From UBA822 sp036336795 (GTDB taxonomy: Bacteria; Gemmatimonadota; Gemmatimonadetes; Longimicrobiales; Gaopeijiaceae), in contig JAYZFL010000058.1 of the NCBI GenBank assembly GCA_036336795.1, forward strand, positions 1-45,067: a DNA stretch of 45,067 nucleotides, given 5' to 3'. Position 1 is the first letter of the stretch. Each line of letters starts with the position of its first letter. Below the pieces are notes generated by a model, which did not search any database, was not told the origin of the DNA, and saw only the letters and a list, made by a program, of their open reading frames with translations. The position numbers and the translations under genes were made by a program. Positions 17,242 through 24,949 of this stretch are shown here, piece by piece.

Positions 17242-18963
17242 ATGACCTTGACTGCAAACACAGATAACGCTCAATCACGGCGTAACTTTCTCACCTACTT
17301 CTCCAGCATGGGCCTCTCTTCCACGCTCCTTCCCGGCGTCCTATGGGGATGCATGCAGGAGACTGAAGAGCAGGAAGTCACTCTGGCTATGACGAGAGCG
17401 GCGGCGCAGGTAGCTGGCCTGGACTTCAATGAGGAAGAACTCGAGATGATCGTCGAGGGGGTAAACCAAAGCTTCGAGCGCTTTGAGGAGATCCGATTGA
17501 CGTCTCTCGATAATTCCGTTATGCCTGCGCTCCATTTCAGTCCGGTCGCCCCCGGGATGGAATTCGAACGCGTCGAGGGCACTCTCCGGGTAGGGCCACG
17601 GTCACCCGTGACACGTCCCTCTGACCTGGAAGAGGTGGCTTTTTGGTCGATCACGGATCTTGCGCAGCTCATTGAGTCCCGCCAGGTACGACCCAGTGAG
17701 TTGACGGAGATGTATATCGGTCGATTGCGCCGCTACAACTCAACGCTGAACTGCGTCGTAACTCTTACTGAGAGCCGTGCGCGGGCGCTGGCTGAACAAG
17801 CAGATGCGGAAATTGCCGAGGGTCGCTACCGCGGTCCGTTGCACGGTATCCCCTGGGGTGCCAAGGACATCATCTCAGCACAGGGATACCCTACGACTTG
17901 GGGAGCAGCACCCTTCGAGGAGCAAACGTTCGATTTCGACGCCACCGTAGTTGAGCGTCTGGATGATGCGGGAGCGGTTTTGGTGGCGAAACTAACTACC
18001 GGTGAACTTGCTTTTGGGGACAACTGGTTCGGTGGACGTACTAACAACCCCTGGAATCCCGAACAAGGTTCGAGCGGCTCTTCTGCAGGCTCGGGCGCTG
18101 CTACTGCCGCGGGGCTGGTGGGCTTCGCCATCGGTACAGACACTGGTGGATCGATCCTCTCTCCTGCGGTTCGCTGTGGTGTGGTTGGGCTTCGTCCCAC
18201 CTTCGGACGGGTGAGTCGCTATGGAGTTATGGCCGCTGGTTACAGTTTAGACAAAGTCGGGCCAATGTGTCGAACAGCCGAAGGCTGCGCGGTCGTGCTG
18301 CACGCGGTTGCGGGGCCAGATGGGAAGGATATGGCCGTGCCCAGCGGCGTTCCGTTCAATTGGGACGTGGGCATGAATCTAGAATCGCTTCGCATCGGTT
18401 ACTTCGAGTCGGCTTTTAGCGAGGAGGAGCCACGGCAGAGCGCAGATGATAGAATAAATGCTGCAGCCACGCTCGATACACTGCGAACGATGGGATTCGC
18501 ACTCGAGCCCGTCGAGATGCCCCGCAACACGTTCTCCGGCCGAGATCTGACTTATTTCATTGAATTTGTGGAGCGGGCGGCCGGATTCGATGAATTTGTG
18601 CGCTCCCGCAAAGACACTGGACTTCGGCGACAAAACCACCGTGGAGAACTGCGAGTGTCTCAGCTCGTGCCCGCTGTCGAATATCTACAGGCTAACCGTA
18701 TTCGAATGTTGCTCATGGAGGAAGTCGCGCGAGCGATGGAGGGTATTGACGTACTGGTGTCACCCTGGAGGTCCATCAATCCACTCACCAGCATGACAGG
18801 TCATCCCGTCGTGGCGGTGCCCAATGGCTTCACGGGAGAAGTAACTCCCACAGGCATCGCGTTCATGGGCTCAATCTACAGAGAAGATAAACTACTAATG
18901 CTGGCCAAGGCCTATCAGGAGGCCACAGGCTTTCACGAGCGGCATCCCGTGCTTCGCGCGTAA
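17242..18963 (+). CDS. Amidase signature family enzyme with Tat-like leader
   Basis: Amidase of the Ser-cisSer-Lys type. Catalytic Lys208 lies in GIPWGAKD, the cis-Ser around 280-281 in GSSGSSAGSG, and nucleophile Ser304 in GTDTGGSI; the glycine-rich segment is slightly longer than the usual GGSSGGS. The N-terminus has a twin-arginine-like motif SRRNFLTYF followed by a hydrophobic stretch, so export as a folded protein is likely. An extra N-terminal region of about 130 residues precedes the amidase core. ATG 17242 follows GGAG by 10 bases; longer in-frame starts lack support. This looks like a standalone secreted amidase rather than the GatA subunit. Divergent from the D-aminoacylase. Confidence 0.9.
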   Translation: MTLTANTDNAQSRRNFLTYFSSMGLSSTLLPGVLWGCMQETEEQEVTLAMTRAAAQVAGLDFNEEELEMIVEGVNQSFERFEEIRLTSLDNSVMPALHFSPVAPGMEFERVEGTLRVGPRSPVTRPSDLEEVAFWSITDLAQLIESRQVRPSELTEMYIGRLRRYNSTLNCVVTLTESRARALAEQADAEIAEGRYRGPLHGIPWGAKDIISAQGYPTTWGAAPFEEQTFDFDATVVERLDDAGAVLVAKLTTGELAFGDNWFGGRTNNPWNPEQGSSGSSAGSGAATAAGLVGFAIGTDTGGSILSPAVRCGVVGLRPTFGRVSRYGVMAAGYSLDKVGPMCRTAEGCAVVLHAVAGPDGKDMAVPSGVPFNWDVGMNLESLRIGYFESAFSEEEPRQSADDRINAAATLDTLRTMGFALEPVEMPRNTFSGRDLTYFIEFVERAAGFDEFVRSRKDTGLRRQNHRGELRVSQLVPAVEYLQANRIRMLLMEEVARAMEGIDVLVSPWRSINPLTSMTGHPVVAVPNGFTGEVTPTGIAFMGSIYREDKLLMLAKAYQEATGFHERHPVLRA

Positions 18964-19069
18964 GATATGGTCGTGTCCGTGTCTCCGCGGAAAGATCCGA
19001 AAGCTCAGGATGTTTTGCCCGCTAGCCCCGATTGCACTGTTTGATCTATCTAAGACAGGAGTAAAGCAA

Positions 19070-19468
19070 ATGCAGAGGTATGCCGTGTCAGCCCTTGGGC
19101 TTGTGATACTCTCGATAGCCCTCGGCGCACAGACAGCGCCGGTCACCGGGGATCGCTCCTCACCTCTACGCCCTCTCACGGGTGAAGGGAACATCGGAAT
19201 CAGCAATGCTGTCCTTCGTGATCAACCTGAGGTTCGTGCCTTGCGAGTTTTCGTGGACCCCGGCGGTACACGGCCGATACACGCGCACCCAGAAGTCCAG
19301 TTCCATTTGTTCGTTCCGATCTCAGGTTCGATGCAGTTGGACCTAGACGGAAAACAGTCTATGGAGATCCAACCGTGGCATCCCTACTTCATGCAGGGAG
19401 GCATCCGACACGGCTTCCGTAACAGCAGCTCCACGGCGGTGGAGATTATAGAAATTTTTGTGAAGTGA
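19070..19468 (+). CDS. Secreted cupin-domain protein
   Basis: Small single-domain cupin. A signal peptide covers residues 1-20 (LVILSIALGA). The two cupin motifs are visible: PGGTRPIHAHPEVQFHLF with His71, His73 and His79, and PWHPYFMQGGIRHGF with His114; these can bind one metal ion. The start ATG 19070 is supported by CAGGAG 8 bases upstream. It lies about 100 bases after the amidase on the same strand and may be co-transcribed. Function, whether dioxygenase-like, sugar-binding or sensory, cannot be told. Confidence 0.85.
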   Translation: MQRYAVSALGLVILSIALGAQTAPVTGDRSSPLRPLTGEGNIGISNAVLRDQPEVRALRVFVDPGGTRPIHAHPEVQFHLFVPISGSMQLDLDGKQSMEIQPWHPYFMQGGIRHGFRNSSSTAVEIIEIFVK

Positions 19469-19520
19469 GATTTTCCTCTACTCTGAGTGATACCGGAGCA
19501 GGAGCATTGAAGGGTGTCCG

Positions 19521-20390
19521 ATGAAGAGAGCTTTGCTTTTTACGCTCGCTATGACAGGGATCGGGTGTGCTGAACAATCGGACATTTCTTTCTTTGTTCT
19601 CGTGAAATCATCCAACTACGCACAGGATAGTATTGGAGAATTGAGACTACTCAACTACCACTTTTTCTCCGAGGTTTTCCTCCTATCAGGCGGGATTTTA
19701 GAATCGGGTCGATTGCAGCGTGCGGACACGGACGGGGCTCCACTCGAGTACGAAGATCGGGGAGACAACTTCTACATCGAGATGGGTCATTTCGAGTCTC
19801 AGGAAGCGGTAGACCAGACTCACCCGAACGGGACCTACCTTTTCAGCCTCACGGCACCCAGTGTCCAGGTCCGTGAGGTGCCTCTCGAACTGGCGGGCCC
19901 CTCGGGACAGACGGACATTCCTGCTCCGATCACGATCTCACTCATGCAGGCTGGCCTTAAGATTTCTCCGCTTGCGGTTGATCCCGACCAGGATCTCGTC
20001 GTCGGCTGGAGCGAATATTCGAACGGAAGATCTGATCCACGAGGGATCGTGGATGACATGATCTTCGTGGTTGTCGCGGACTGTCATGGTGAACGGATAT
20101 TCCATACAGGGCTACCGTTCCAAGGACAGTATTCGACCTATCGGTCCAGGGAAATATCGATCGGATCCGAGCATCTTACGGCGGGCCAGCCGTATTCGGC
20201 TTTCGTAGAATTTCCGCATGTTGTGGACAGCAAAGTGACGAGAGGGGTGCCGGGATTCACGTCTTACGCTACGGCGACATATCTTGATCTGCACACGACC
20301 GGTCCGCTTTCCACCGCGGCGTGCCCTGCCGTTTCTCCACCGATGGATACGGGGCAAACCGATCGAAAGGAAATGCAGAGGGTTCCTTAG
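19521..20390 (+). CDS. Unknown exported protein, possible lipoprotein
   Basis: No family recognised. The 289-residue product starts with a short signal and possible lipobox (TGIGC, Cys16), and the remainder looks like an extracytoplasmic beta-rich protein: many alternating hydrophobic stretches and few charged helices (IPAPITISLMQAGLKISPL, AYSAFVEF-like segments). The start ATG 19521 follows GGGTGTCCG, a weak site. It lies 52 bases after the cupin gene on the same strand and is convergent with the SLC13 transporter gene. Codon phase is open and well bounded, which supports a real gene. Confidence 0.7.
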   Translation: MKRALLFTLAMTGIGCAEQSDISFFVLVKSSNYAQDSIGELRLLNYHFFSEVFLLSGGILESGRLQRADTDGAPLEYEDRGDNFYIEMGHFESQEAVDQTHPNGTYLFSLTAPSVQVREVPLELAGPSGQTDIPAPITISLMQAGLKISPLAVDPDQDLVVGWSEYSNGRSDPRGIVDDMIFVVVADCHGERIFHTGLPFQGQYSTYRSREISIGSEHLTAGQPYSAFVEFPHVVDSKVTRGVPGFTSYATATYLDLHTTGPLSTAACPAVSPPMDTGQTDRKEMQRVP

Positions 20391-20529
20391 GTTCCTGCGG
20401 GGTGGAAACCTATCAGTCAGCCCGGGGGTTCACGCTAGTTTTCTCCGAAGGACGATTGCAGCCACTAGGATCGATCGCACGATGACACTGAACTCCGTTC
20501 TGGAAGGAATCTCAACGTTCTCATTAAAC

Positions 20530-22305
20530 CTAAAAAGGCCAGAACCAGGGAATCAAGAGTGTGCCCAAAGCCCAGAATATGAGGTTGAGAGGTGCGCCCA
20601 CACGGATAAAATCGATGAATCGATACTGGCCGGGCCCATAGATCATCGTGTTCGTCTGATAGCCAACCGGTGTCATGAAGCTCGAAGAGGCCGCGAACAC
20701 GACCGCGAACATGAAAGCGTGCGGATCTACATTCATGGAATGCGCGGTGGTGATCGCGATGGGCAACAGGAGGGCGACAGTCGCGTTGTTCGACATCACT
20801 TCTGTGAGCAGCATGGTAACGGCAAAAAATGCAGCAAGCAGCGCGATTGGCCCGTATCTACCGATTAGGTCAATCATCCCTCCTGCCAACATCGTCGAAG
20901 CACCGGTTTTTTCCATTGCGGCGCCCAGCGCGAGCATGCCTGCTAACAAGAAGAGCACACTCCACTCGATCGCCCCGTACGCCTCTTCTGTCGAAATACA
21001 TCCACTAACCACCATCATCAGGGCACCCGCAGCTGCAGCAGCCACAATTGACAACAATCCGGTCGCCGCGAGCACAACCACCGAGCTCACGATGACAAGC
21101 GCTTTAGCGGCTTTAGGCCAGTTGAAGCGCGGGATTCCGGCTCTGGACACCACTAGGAACACACGCTGTTGCGTTAGATGTTCGATCTGGTCGTTCGGTA
21201 CATCGAGGAGCAGCGTATCACCCGGCATCAGCTTCATGTCCGGGAATTCGACACGTGTTAACGCTCCGTGCTGCCGGATCGCGAGTACCGATGCTCCGTA
21301 GTTCTCTCGTAGATTCGACTCCATGAGAGGTCTCCCGGCGAGCGGTGAGCTAGGTCCTACTACTGCCTCAACGAGCCTTGTGTCGGTCGACTCGAGGTGC
21401 TCGTCACGCCATTTCTTGCTCATTCCGAATGTCACTCCGACGCGGTCCTTCAACTCGTTGATGGTGCGCAGATCCCCCTTGATTCGAAGAACGTCGTGTT
21501 CGTGAAGGATAGTCTCAGGATGCGGGCGCAGGATGTTCTTAGCACGTACGATCTGCAGGATTTCGATGCTGAGCTCTTTGACGAGTGGCGCCGATGCCAG
21601 TGATTGCCCGACTGACTTCGATTCTGCTTGTAGTACGAGATCTGTCAGGTAGTCGCCCAGGCCGAAACTCTTCGTGAGATCTCCTCTGCTACGGTGATCG
21701 GGAACGAGCTTTTTGCCCACCGTCATCATATAGGCGACGCCGACAGCGAAGAAAATCACGCCCAGCTTGGTGAATTCGAACATGCTGAAGGCTTCGAGAC
21801 CTGCCCTCTCAGCTATTGAGCTTGCTAGGATGTTGGTCGATGTCCCAAGCACGGTGCACATGCCCCCAAACATGGAAGCGAAGGAGAGGGGCATCAGAAG
21901 TTTTGAAGGGCTCGTGTCTGCTCTCTGAGCGACGACTATGACGACAGGGATCAGTATAGCAACTGCCGCTGTATTGTTCAGAAAAGATGACAGGACGCCG
22001 ACACCCACCATCAGCACGAATATCATCAAATCAGAGCTGCGCCGAGCCAACCTTCCGAGCGCTCTGCCAACGAAGTTCACTGCACCACTCCGGAACATTC
22101 CAGCGCTGAGTACGAACATCGAGCCGACCGTGATGGTTGCGGCGTTGGCGAAACCGTTTAAGCCCTCTGTCGGAGTGAGTATGCCGGATACGAGAAGTGT
22201 GATCATGACGAAGATCGCAACGACGTCGGTGGTAAACTTCTCGGTGACGAAGAGGATCACAGCCAAGATCGTCAGGGCCAATACGAAGACGATTTCCAGT
22301 GTCAC
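20530..22305 (-). CDS. SLC13-family permease with RCK_C (TrkA-C) domains
   Basis: Inner-membrane transporter of the divalent anion/sodium symporter group. The paired substrate and sodium signatures are present: N110-N-T in SSFLNNTAAVAILIP and N506-N-A in VMSNNATVALLLP. Between the two membrane halves lie two soluble RCK_C-like domains (about 210-390, with EHDVLRIKGD and MPGDTLLLDVP), typical of bacterial YbhI/SacT-type members thought to move dicarboxylates, sulphate or similar anions. GTG start at 22305 with GGGAG about 6 bases upstream. The gene is convergent with the unknown lipoprotein and divergent from the DUF4377 gene. The transported anion is not clear. Confidence 0.9.
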   Translation of the reverse strand: MTLEIVFVLALTILAVILFVTEKFTTDVVAIFVMITLLVSGILTPTEGLNGFANAATITVGSMFVLSAGMFRSGAVNFVGRALGRLARRSSDLMIFVLMVGVGVLSSFLNNTAAVAILIPVVIVVAQRADTSPSKLLMPLSFASMFGGMCTVLGTSTNILASSIAERAGLEAFSMFEFTKLGVIFFAVGVAYMMTVGKKLVPDHRSRGDLTKSFGLGDYLTDLVLQAESKSVGQSLASAPLVKELSIEILQIVRAKNILRPHPETILHEHDVLRIKGDLRTINELKDRVGVTFGMSKKWRDEHLESTDTRLVEAVVGPSSPLAGRPLMESNLRENYGASVLAIRQHGALTRVEFPDMKLMPGDTLLLDVPNDQIEHLTQQRVFLVVSRAGIPRFNWPKAAKALVIVSSVVVLAATGLLSIVAAAAAGALMMVVSGCISTEEAYGAIEWSVLFLLAGMLALGAAMEKTGASTMLAGGMIDLIGRYGPIALLAAFFAVTMLLTEVMSNNATVALLLPIAITTAHSMNVDPHAFMFAVVFAASSSFMTPVGYQTNTMIYGPGQYRFIDFIRVGAPLNLIFWALGTLLIPWFWPF

Positions 22306-22503
22306 TTGTGCTCCCTTTGTTCAATGTATCGGCTGGATCTTGAAGAGTCTTCGATGAAGAGAACATGTAGCAATCAGCTCGCAGGATCTAGCCTCATGGG
22401 CGAGTAGCCTGAACTGTGTGGTCGGATGTTATGTGCGGTTTTCAAGTTCGATCCCATTCAACCTGAGTTGCGATTCTGATCAGGGCAGGGGCAAGATTAG
22501 CTC

Positions 22504-22824
22504 ATGAAAAAGATTATGCTCCTCACGCTCTTCTTTCTGTCACTTGGCTGCGGGCTGATAGAGCCTGACCCGGAGGTTCTAACGTTGTTTGTCGGTCCAG
22601 ATTATGCTGAATGTATGACTCTGGTTCCGACTACATGTTTGCAGGTTCGCTTTGACCCAACAGGAAACTGGGAGAACTTCAGTGATCCGATAGAAGGATT
22701 CGAATTCGAGCAAGGTTTCTACTATCAACTCAGGGTTAGGAGAATTCATATCGCCGATCCCCCAGCGGATGCTTCAAGCTTTCGCTGGATCTTATTTGAG
22801 CTCGTCAGCAAGATTCCTGCCTAG
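22504..22824 (+). CDS. DUF4377-domain small lipoprotein
   Basis: Small envelope protein of 106 residues. Signal with probable lipidation Cys16 (LSLGC). The C-terminal half matches DUF4377, a domain often found beside META/HslJ domains: YYQLRVRRIHI, then PPADASSFRWILFELVSK. Two further Cys (in AECMTL and TTCLQV) could form a disulphide. Its molecular role is unknown; relatives are linked to envelope stress. It stands alone, 198 bases after the divergent SLC13 gene and 199 bases before the DUF1028 gene, with nothing further recognised in either gap. Confidence 0.8.
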   Translation: MKKIMLLTLFFLSLGCGLIEPDPEVLTLFVGPDYAECMTLVPTTCLQVRFDPTGNWENFSDPIEGFEFEQGFYYQLRVRRIHIADPPADASSFRWILFELVSKIPA

Positions 22825-23023
22825 GTGTTTGCTCTTGAGACCTTAGCAATCCCTTCCCACAACGAACAAAGGATCTGGGGCATCCCCTTGAACAGTAACT
22901 GCAAAGAAATCGAAGCTCCTTCAACGACTATCGTCCCGGTCTAAGGATACGAATTGACGGAGTTGTTGGCTGAATCGGGCACTCGTAGCTTCAGCCGACG
23001 TCCCCAAATACGCTGGAGGTAAC

Positions 23024-24091
23024 ATGTTTCGTGATTCGATTCTTCTACTGGTTTCATTTTCTCTGAGCCTTGCTTCGGTAGTGAGCGCGCAGGATTACGA
23101 GTACGATCCGACGAGCACAAAATATGAACCAGACTATTTGAGCACGTACTCCATTATTGTTCGTGATCCGGAGACTGCGGAGCTAGGGATCGGTGTAGCC
23201 AGTCGCGTATTGGCTGTAGGACGAAACGGATCGACCTTTAAGGGCGGTGTCGGAGTCATCGTTCATCAGATGTCTTCCAATCCTTTTTATGGAAGAATCG
23301 GGATGGAAATGCTAGCAGCCGGACTCCCCCCGCAGGAAATCATGGCGCAGCTTGTTCGAAGTGACGAAGAGAGTGAGCGTCGGCAAGTCGCTATCCTCGA
23401 CATCCAGGGACGTAGCGCAGCATTCACGGGTGGGGGGCCGGTCGGTCTTGATGTCTACTCACATCAGCGCGAGGATTCCCAAGAAGCTTGGAAAGGGCAC
23501 CGCTGTGGAGTGGACTATTGCGCTCAGGCTAACAGCATGGTCGGGCCGGAAATCGTAGACGATATGGCAGAGTCCTTCGAGTCTACCATCGGGAAACCGT
23601 TAACTGATCGCATCCTCGACGCTTTGGATGCCGCCCAGGCTGCCGGAGGTGACCGTCGTGGCCAACAATCTGCGGCCTTGTTCGTCGTGCAGTTGAGGGG
23701 CGGGGCCGCGAGTTACTCTGACGTCGCAGAAGATCTCCGCGTGAACGATCACCCGACTCCTTTAGTGGAACTGCGACGCCTCCTTACGGTCCGCCGCTCG
23801 AGGGGAATTATTGCTAACGCAAACCAGCTTTTTGAAGACGGAGCGCATGAGCGAGCTCTTCAAATGCTCCTAAGTCTTCGGGACCGGATCCCTATGAAAG
23901 ACAACATCTGGATAGCCCTTGGAAGTATGTACCTAAAGATGGGCCAACGGGATGACGCTTTGGACGCCATACGTAGGGCCGTTGAGATCAATCCCTATAA
24001 CACACGTAGAGGGAGTGGGGGATTGCGCAGAAATATGAGCTTTGAAACTCTGTGGTCCGACCCGGAATGGGTCCAGATCATGGGTGATTGA
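23024..24091 (+). CDS. DUF1028 (Ntn-hydrolase-like) protein with C-terminal TPR
   Basis: Exported protein: signal peptide 1-22 (ending VVSAQ). Residues about 40-260 match DUF1028, a family with an N-terminal-nucleophile-hydrolase-like fold: TYSIIVRDPETAELGIGVAS, GGVGVIVHQ, NSMVGPEIVDDMA and GGDRRGQQSAALFVV. A TPR-like region follows (about 272-325: NANQLFEDGAHERALQML, then IWIALGSMYLKMGQRDDALD). Ntn hydrolases normally need autoprocessing to expose a nucleophile and no such step can be confirmed here. ATG 23024 has TGGAGG about 7 bases upstream. Proposed role: hydrolase or binding protein in the periplasm, with the TPR mediating partner contacts. Confidence 0.85.
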   Translation: MFRDSILLLVSFSLSLASVVSAQDYEYDPTSTKYEPDYLSTYSIIVRDPETAELGIGVASRVLAVGRNGSTFKGGVGVIVHQMSSNPFYGRIGMEMLAAGLPPQEIMAQLVRSDEESERRQVAILDIQGRSAAFTGGGPVGLDVYSHQREDSQEAWKGHRCGVDYCAQANSMVGPEIVDDMAESFESTIGKPLTDRILDALDAAQAAGGDRRGQQSAALFVVQLRGGAASYSDVAEDLRVNDHPTPLVELRRLLTVRRSRGIIANANQLFEDGAHERALQMLLSLRDRIPMKDNIWIALGSMYLKMGQRDDALDAIRRAVEINPYNTRRGSGGLRRNMSFETLWSDPEWVQIMGD

Positions 24092-24235
24092 TGTGCGCTT
24101 TATCTGTAGAACACAAGAGGAGGGAAGTGGTTCTGGACGGGACGAAGCTTTCCGCCAGTTGGATGCCGTGATTGGCCATAGGAGATATACTATAAGATAT
24201 GATGTCATTCGTCTTTTCACGTTCACTATGAGTCC

Positions 24236-24913
24236 ATGAAGAATTTTCGGATCCGCTTCAGTCTCATTTTTTTGATTGGTGGGCTGCTCTTACAGGCCTG
24301 CACCGGCACCGGCACCGGGGGAACTGTGGGTCAGACGCTCAACCCACCAGACAGGTTATCGACGCAAGAACTCGAAGCCCTCTTCCGCGCTCGCACAGAC
24401 AGCGTTCGTATGCGAGTGCACGAGGCTGACGTGCAGTTCATGACGGGAATGATTAGCCACCACGCGCAAGCATTAGTCATGTCTGGATTTGCGCCCACGA
24501 ACGGCTCGGGTCGTCAGGTCCGAACGTTGGCGGCGCGGATCATCAATGCCCAGAAGGACGAGATCGCCTTTATGCAACAATGGCTGCTCGACCGAAGGCA
24601 ACCGGTTCCGGAAGTGGACGAGACCGGCCAAGCCGTACACGCTATGCATATGCCGGGGATGCTGAGTCCAGAGCAGCTTCAAAACTTGGAAAATGCAAAG
24701 GGATTGGAGTTCGATCGACTCTTCTTAACCTATATGATCCAACATCACGAAGGCGCTGTCACAATGGTGTACACATTGTTCGCTACAGACGGCGCTGCAT
24801 TGGACGATATTGCGTTCAAGCTCGCTTCTGACATTCAAGTGGATCAGATTACTGAAGTTGCCCGTATGCGGAGCATGCTTGAGGCGCTACCGGCGCCTGA
24901 GCTCAATCGTTGA
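24236..24913 (+). CDS. DUF305-domain lipoprotein
   Basis: Lipoprotein with Cys22 after LLLQA, then a Gly/Thr linker. The DUF305 domain is a four-helix, ferritin-like bundle. Its paired His motifs are clear: M72ISHHAQAL and M168IQHHEGAV, giving His75, His76, His170 and His171 with nearby Met residues, a set often linked to copper or other metal binding. A Met/His-rich connecting stretch (AVHAMHMPGM) adds possible metal ligands. It is followed 36 bases later by an LVIVD-repeat lipoprotein on the same strand, so the two are probably one operon. Role in metal handling is inferred from the family. Confidence 0.9.
   Translation: MKNFRIRFSLIFLIGGLLLQACTGTGTGGTVGQTLNPPDRLSTQELEALFRARTDSVRMRVHEADVQFMTGMISHHAQALVMSGFAPTNGSGRQVRTLAARIINAQKDEIAFMQQWLLDRRQPVPEVDETGQAVHAMHMPGMLSPEQLQNLENAKGLEFDRLFLTYMIQHHEGAVTMVYTLFATDGAALDDIAFKLASDIQVDQITEVARMRSMLEALPAPELNR
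24301..24318 (+). repeat. Hexamer repeat in the DUF305 linker
   Basis: CACCGG occurs three times in tandem and encodes the Thr-Gly linker just after the lipidated Cys of the DUF305 protein. Such a tract could change length by slippage without shifting the frame. Confidence 0.6.
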
Positions 24914-24949
24914 CACGTACCGTACCTACCACGCTCGAGGAAACCTGAT

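Noticed and set aside
24158..24200. Promoter-like TTGGAT and TATACT before the DUF305 gene
   Set aside because: Spacing is about 21 bases and other A/T-rich hexamers nearby fit equally well.
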